From: Streptomyces sp. NBC_00234
Lineage (GTDB): Bacteria; Actinomycetota; Actinomycetes; Streptomycetales; Streptomycetaceae
Length of the DNA: 64,000 nt
Direction: 5' to 3'
Assembly (NCBI RefSeq): GCF_036195325.1
Contig: NZ_CP108101.1
Location: 8,210,317 to 8,274,316 of the forward strand
The notes under the pieces were generated by a model that was not told the DNA's origin, searched no databases, and saw nothing but the letters and a program-made list of their open reading frames with translations. Numbering within the stretch: position 1 is the stretch's first letter; the number at the start of each line of letters is the position of its first letter. The position numbers and the translations under genes were made by a program. This document shows positions 63,494 through 64,000 of the stretch, one piece after another.

Positions 63494-63511
63494 GTGCATC
63501 ACATGATGCAC
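63494..63511. promoter_or_regulatory. Inverted repeat upstream of the helicase gene
   Basis: GTGCATCA-CA-TGATGCAC, perfect 8-base arms, about 60 bases before the helicase ATG; ATGATGCAC recurs near 63.76 kb. It is a candidate operator or terminal-protein recognition element. Confidence 0.5.
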
Positions 63512-63790
63512 GACCCTGACAGCCCAAGATGCATCTTCAGTCGACGGTTGACCGCTCCGGGGAACGATGGCTGATAGCGTGTTACACCTCGACCCAAGAG
63601 CAGCACACACCAACAGAGATTTACCGAAGATGGACATGGTGTCCCGTCAGGGACAGACCAACCGTCAAAGCCAACCAGGGCCGATCTTTCCTGACGGTGC
63701 ACCACCAGCAAAGCCGGCCCCGATGGTGACAGTCCATTCGTGACCCAACCCAGCAACCAGCATGATGCACAGCAACCCCACCCCGCTGCC
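63512..63790. other. Subtelomeric non-coding stretch
   Basis: About 280 bases between the helicase promoter and the palindrome array. Only short frames without recognisable products; it likely serves as spacer and promoter DNA. Confidence 0.5.
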
Positions 63791-64000
63791 GCCCGGCGAA
63801 GCCGGAAGGGTGGAAGCGAAGCGGACACCCCAACCCGAAGCGAAGCGCAGGGCCCACGCGTTGAAGCGAAGCGGAAACGCCCACGGAATTTAAGCGAAGC
63901 GTAATTCCGAATTCCCTTACGAAGTAAGGGAATTGAAAGGCGCGAAGCGCATTTCACGAATTGCGAAGCAATTCGCTTCACTTGCACATCGCGCAGCGAT
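63791..64000. repeat. Telomeric palindrome array at the end of a linear replicon
   Basis: Seven GCGAAGC motifs occur (63796, 63816, 63840, 63866, 63894, 63942, 63963). Palindromes with three-base loops are CCGGC-GAA-GCCGG (63793-63805), AATTCCCTTAC-GAA-complement (63910-63934), GCGC-GAA-GCGC (63940-63950), CGAATTGC-GAA-complement (63957-63975) and ATCGC-GCA-GCGAT (63988-64000). The last, with its CAC flank, is the ATCGC-TGC-GCGAT palindrome of canonical Streptomyces telomeres read from the other strand. GCGAAGC forms very stable mini-hairpins. The end should lie just outside. Confidence 0.88.

Noticed and set aside
63791..64000. CRISPR-like array of GCGAAGC repeats
   Set aside because: Repeats are 7-11 bases, irregularly spaced and inside palindromes; no spacers or cas genes. 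A telomere array fits far better.

Overview
The window is high-GC actinobacterial DNA and almost certainly Streptomyces. The support is GTG starts, secreted LTD, DUF5707 and FG-GAP proteins, BldC/MerR-like and MmyB-type regulators, and terminal palindromes of the Streptomyces telomere type at the right edge. The last 220 bases hold seven copies of GCGAAGC, nested palindromes with GAA loops and a final ATCGC-GCA-GCGAT palindrome. This suggests the window runs inward from the end of a linear chromosome arm or linear plasmid and stops within a few tens of bases of the physical end (inference).

Layout. 0-15 kb: short-chain and zinc-dependent dehydrogenases under a divergent MmyB-type regulator, then single accessory genes (LTD protein, DUF1206 membrane protein, DHA2 drug exporter, secreted FG-GAP protein, GNAT acetyltransferase) separated by broken genes (DUF2716, DUF6000, flavin-oxidase-like, IS fragments). 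15-18 kb: SnoaL-like and cupin proteins, a dead IS5 transposase, a broken macro-domain gene and a stand-alone EF-G domain IV-like protein. 18-26 kb: the best-organised block, a glycoside-utilisation regulon made of a GH1 beta-glucosidase, a divergent TetR regulator, a sugar-type MFS transporter translationally coupled to a GH36 alpha-galactosidase, and a large secreted hydrolase with a C-terminal F5/8C domain. Three promoters in the block carry the same 21-bp inverted repeat, so the regulator probably controls all of it.

26-36 kb is a gene graveyard: frameshifted IS elements, a frameshifted recombinase pair cut by an intact transposase gene, and small membrane proteins. 36-45 kb carries plasmid-type functions: parA with a frameshifted parB-like partner, a repeat-rich leader in front of a MerR-like regulator, and a two-HTH protein with a DUF6292-like tail. 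A TetR/F420-type reductase pair also lies here. 45-55 kb holds metabolic and secreted cargo: serine hydrolase, LysR with a nitrilase-permease operon, an XRE-cupin regulator with an EamA transporter, a PaiB-like protein and a B3/B4 protein, and two paralogous secreted proteins.

55.9-60 kb has two copies of a Tn5053/Tn7-like transposase/ATPase module. One has collapsed into an HTH-ATPase fusion and the other carries three frameshifts. 60-64 kb ends with a helical HEPN-like protein, a DEAD/DEAH helicase with helicase-associated repeats (TtrA-like) and the telomeric palindromes. A fragment of a second such helicase lies at 13.4 kb. No tRNA, rRNA or CRISPR array was seen. Many genes differ from their families by single-base shifts. 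I read most as genuine decay, but assembly errors cannot be excluded without reads.
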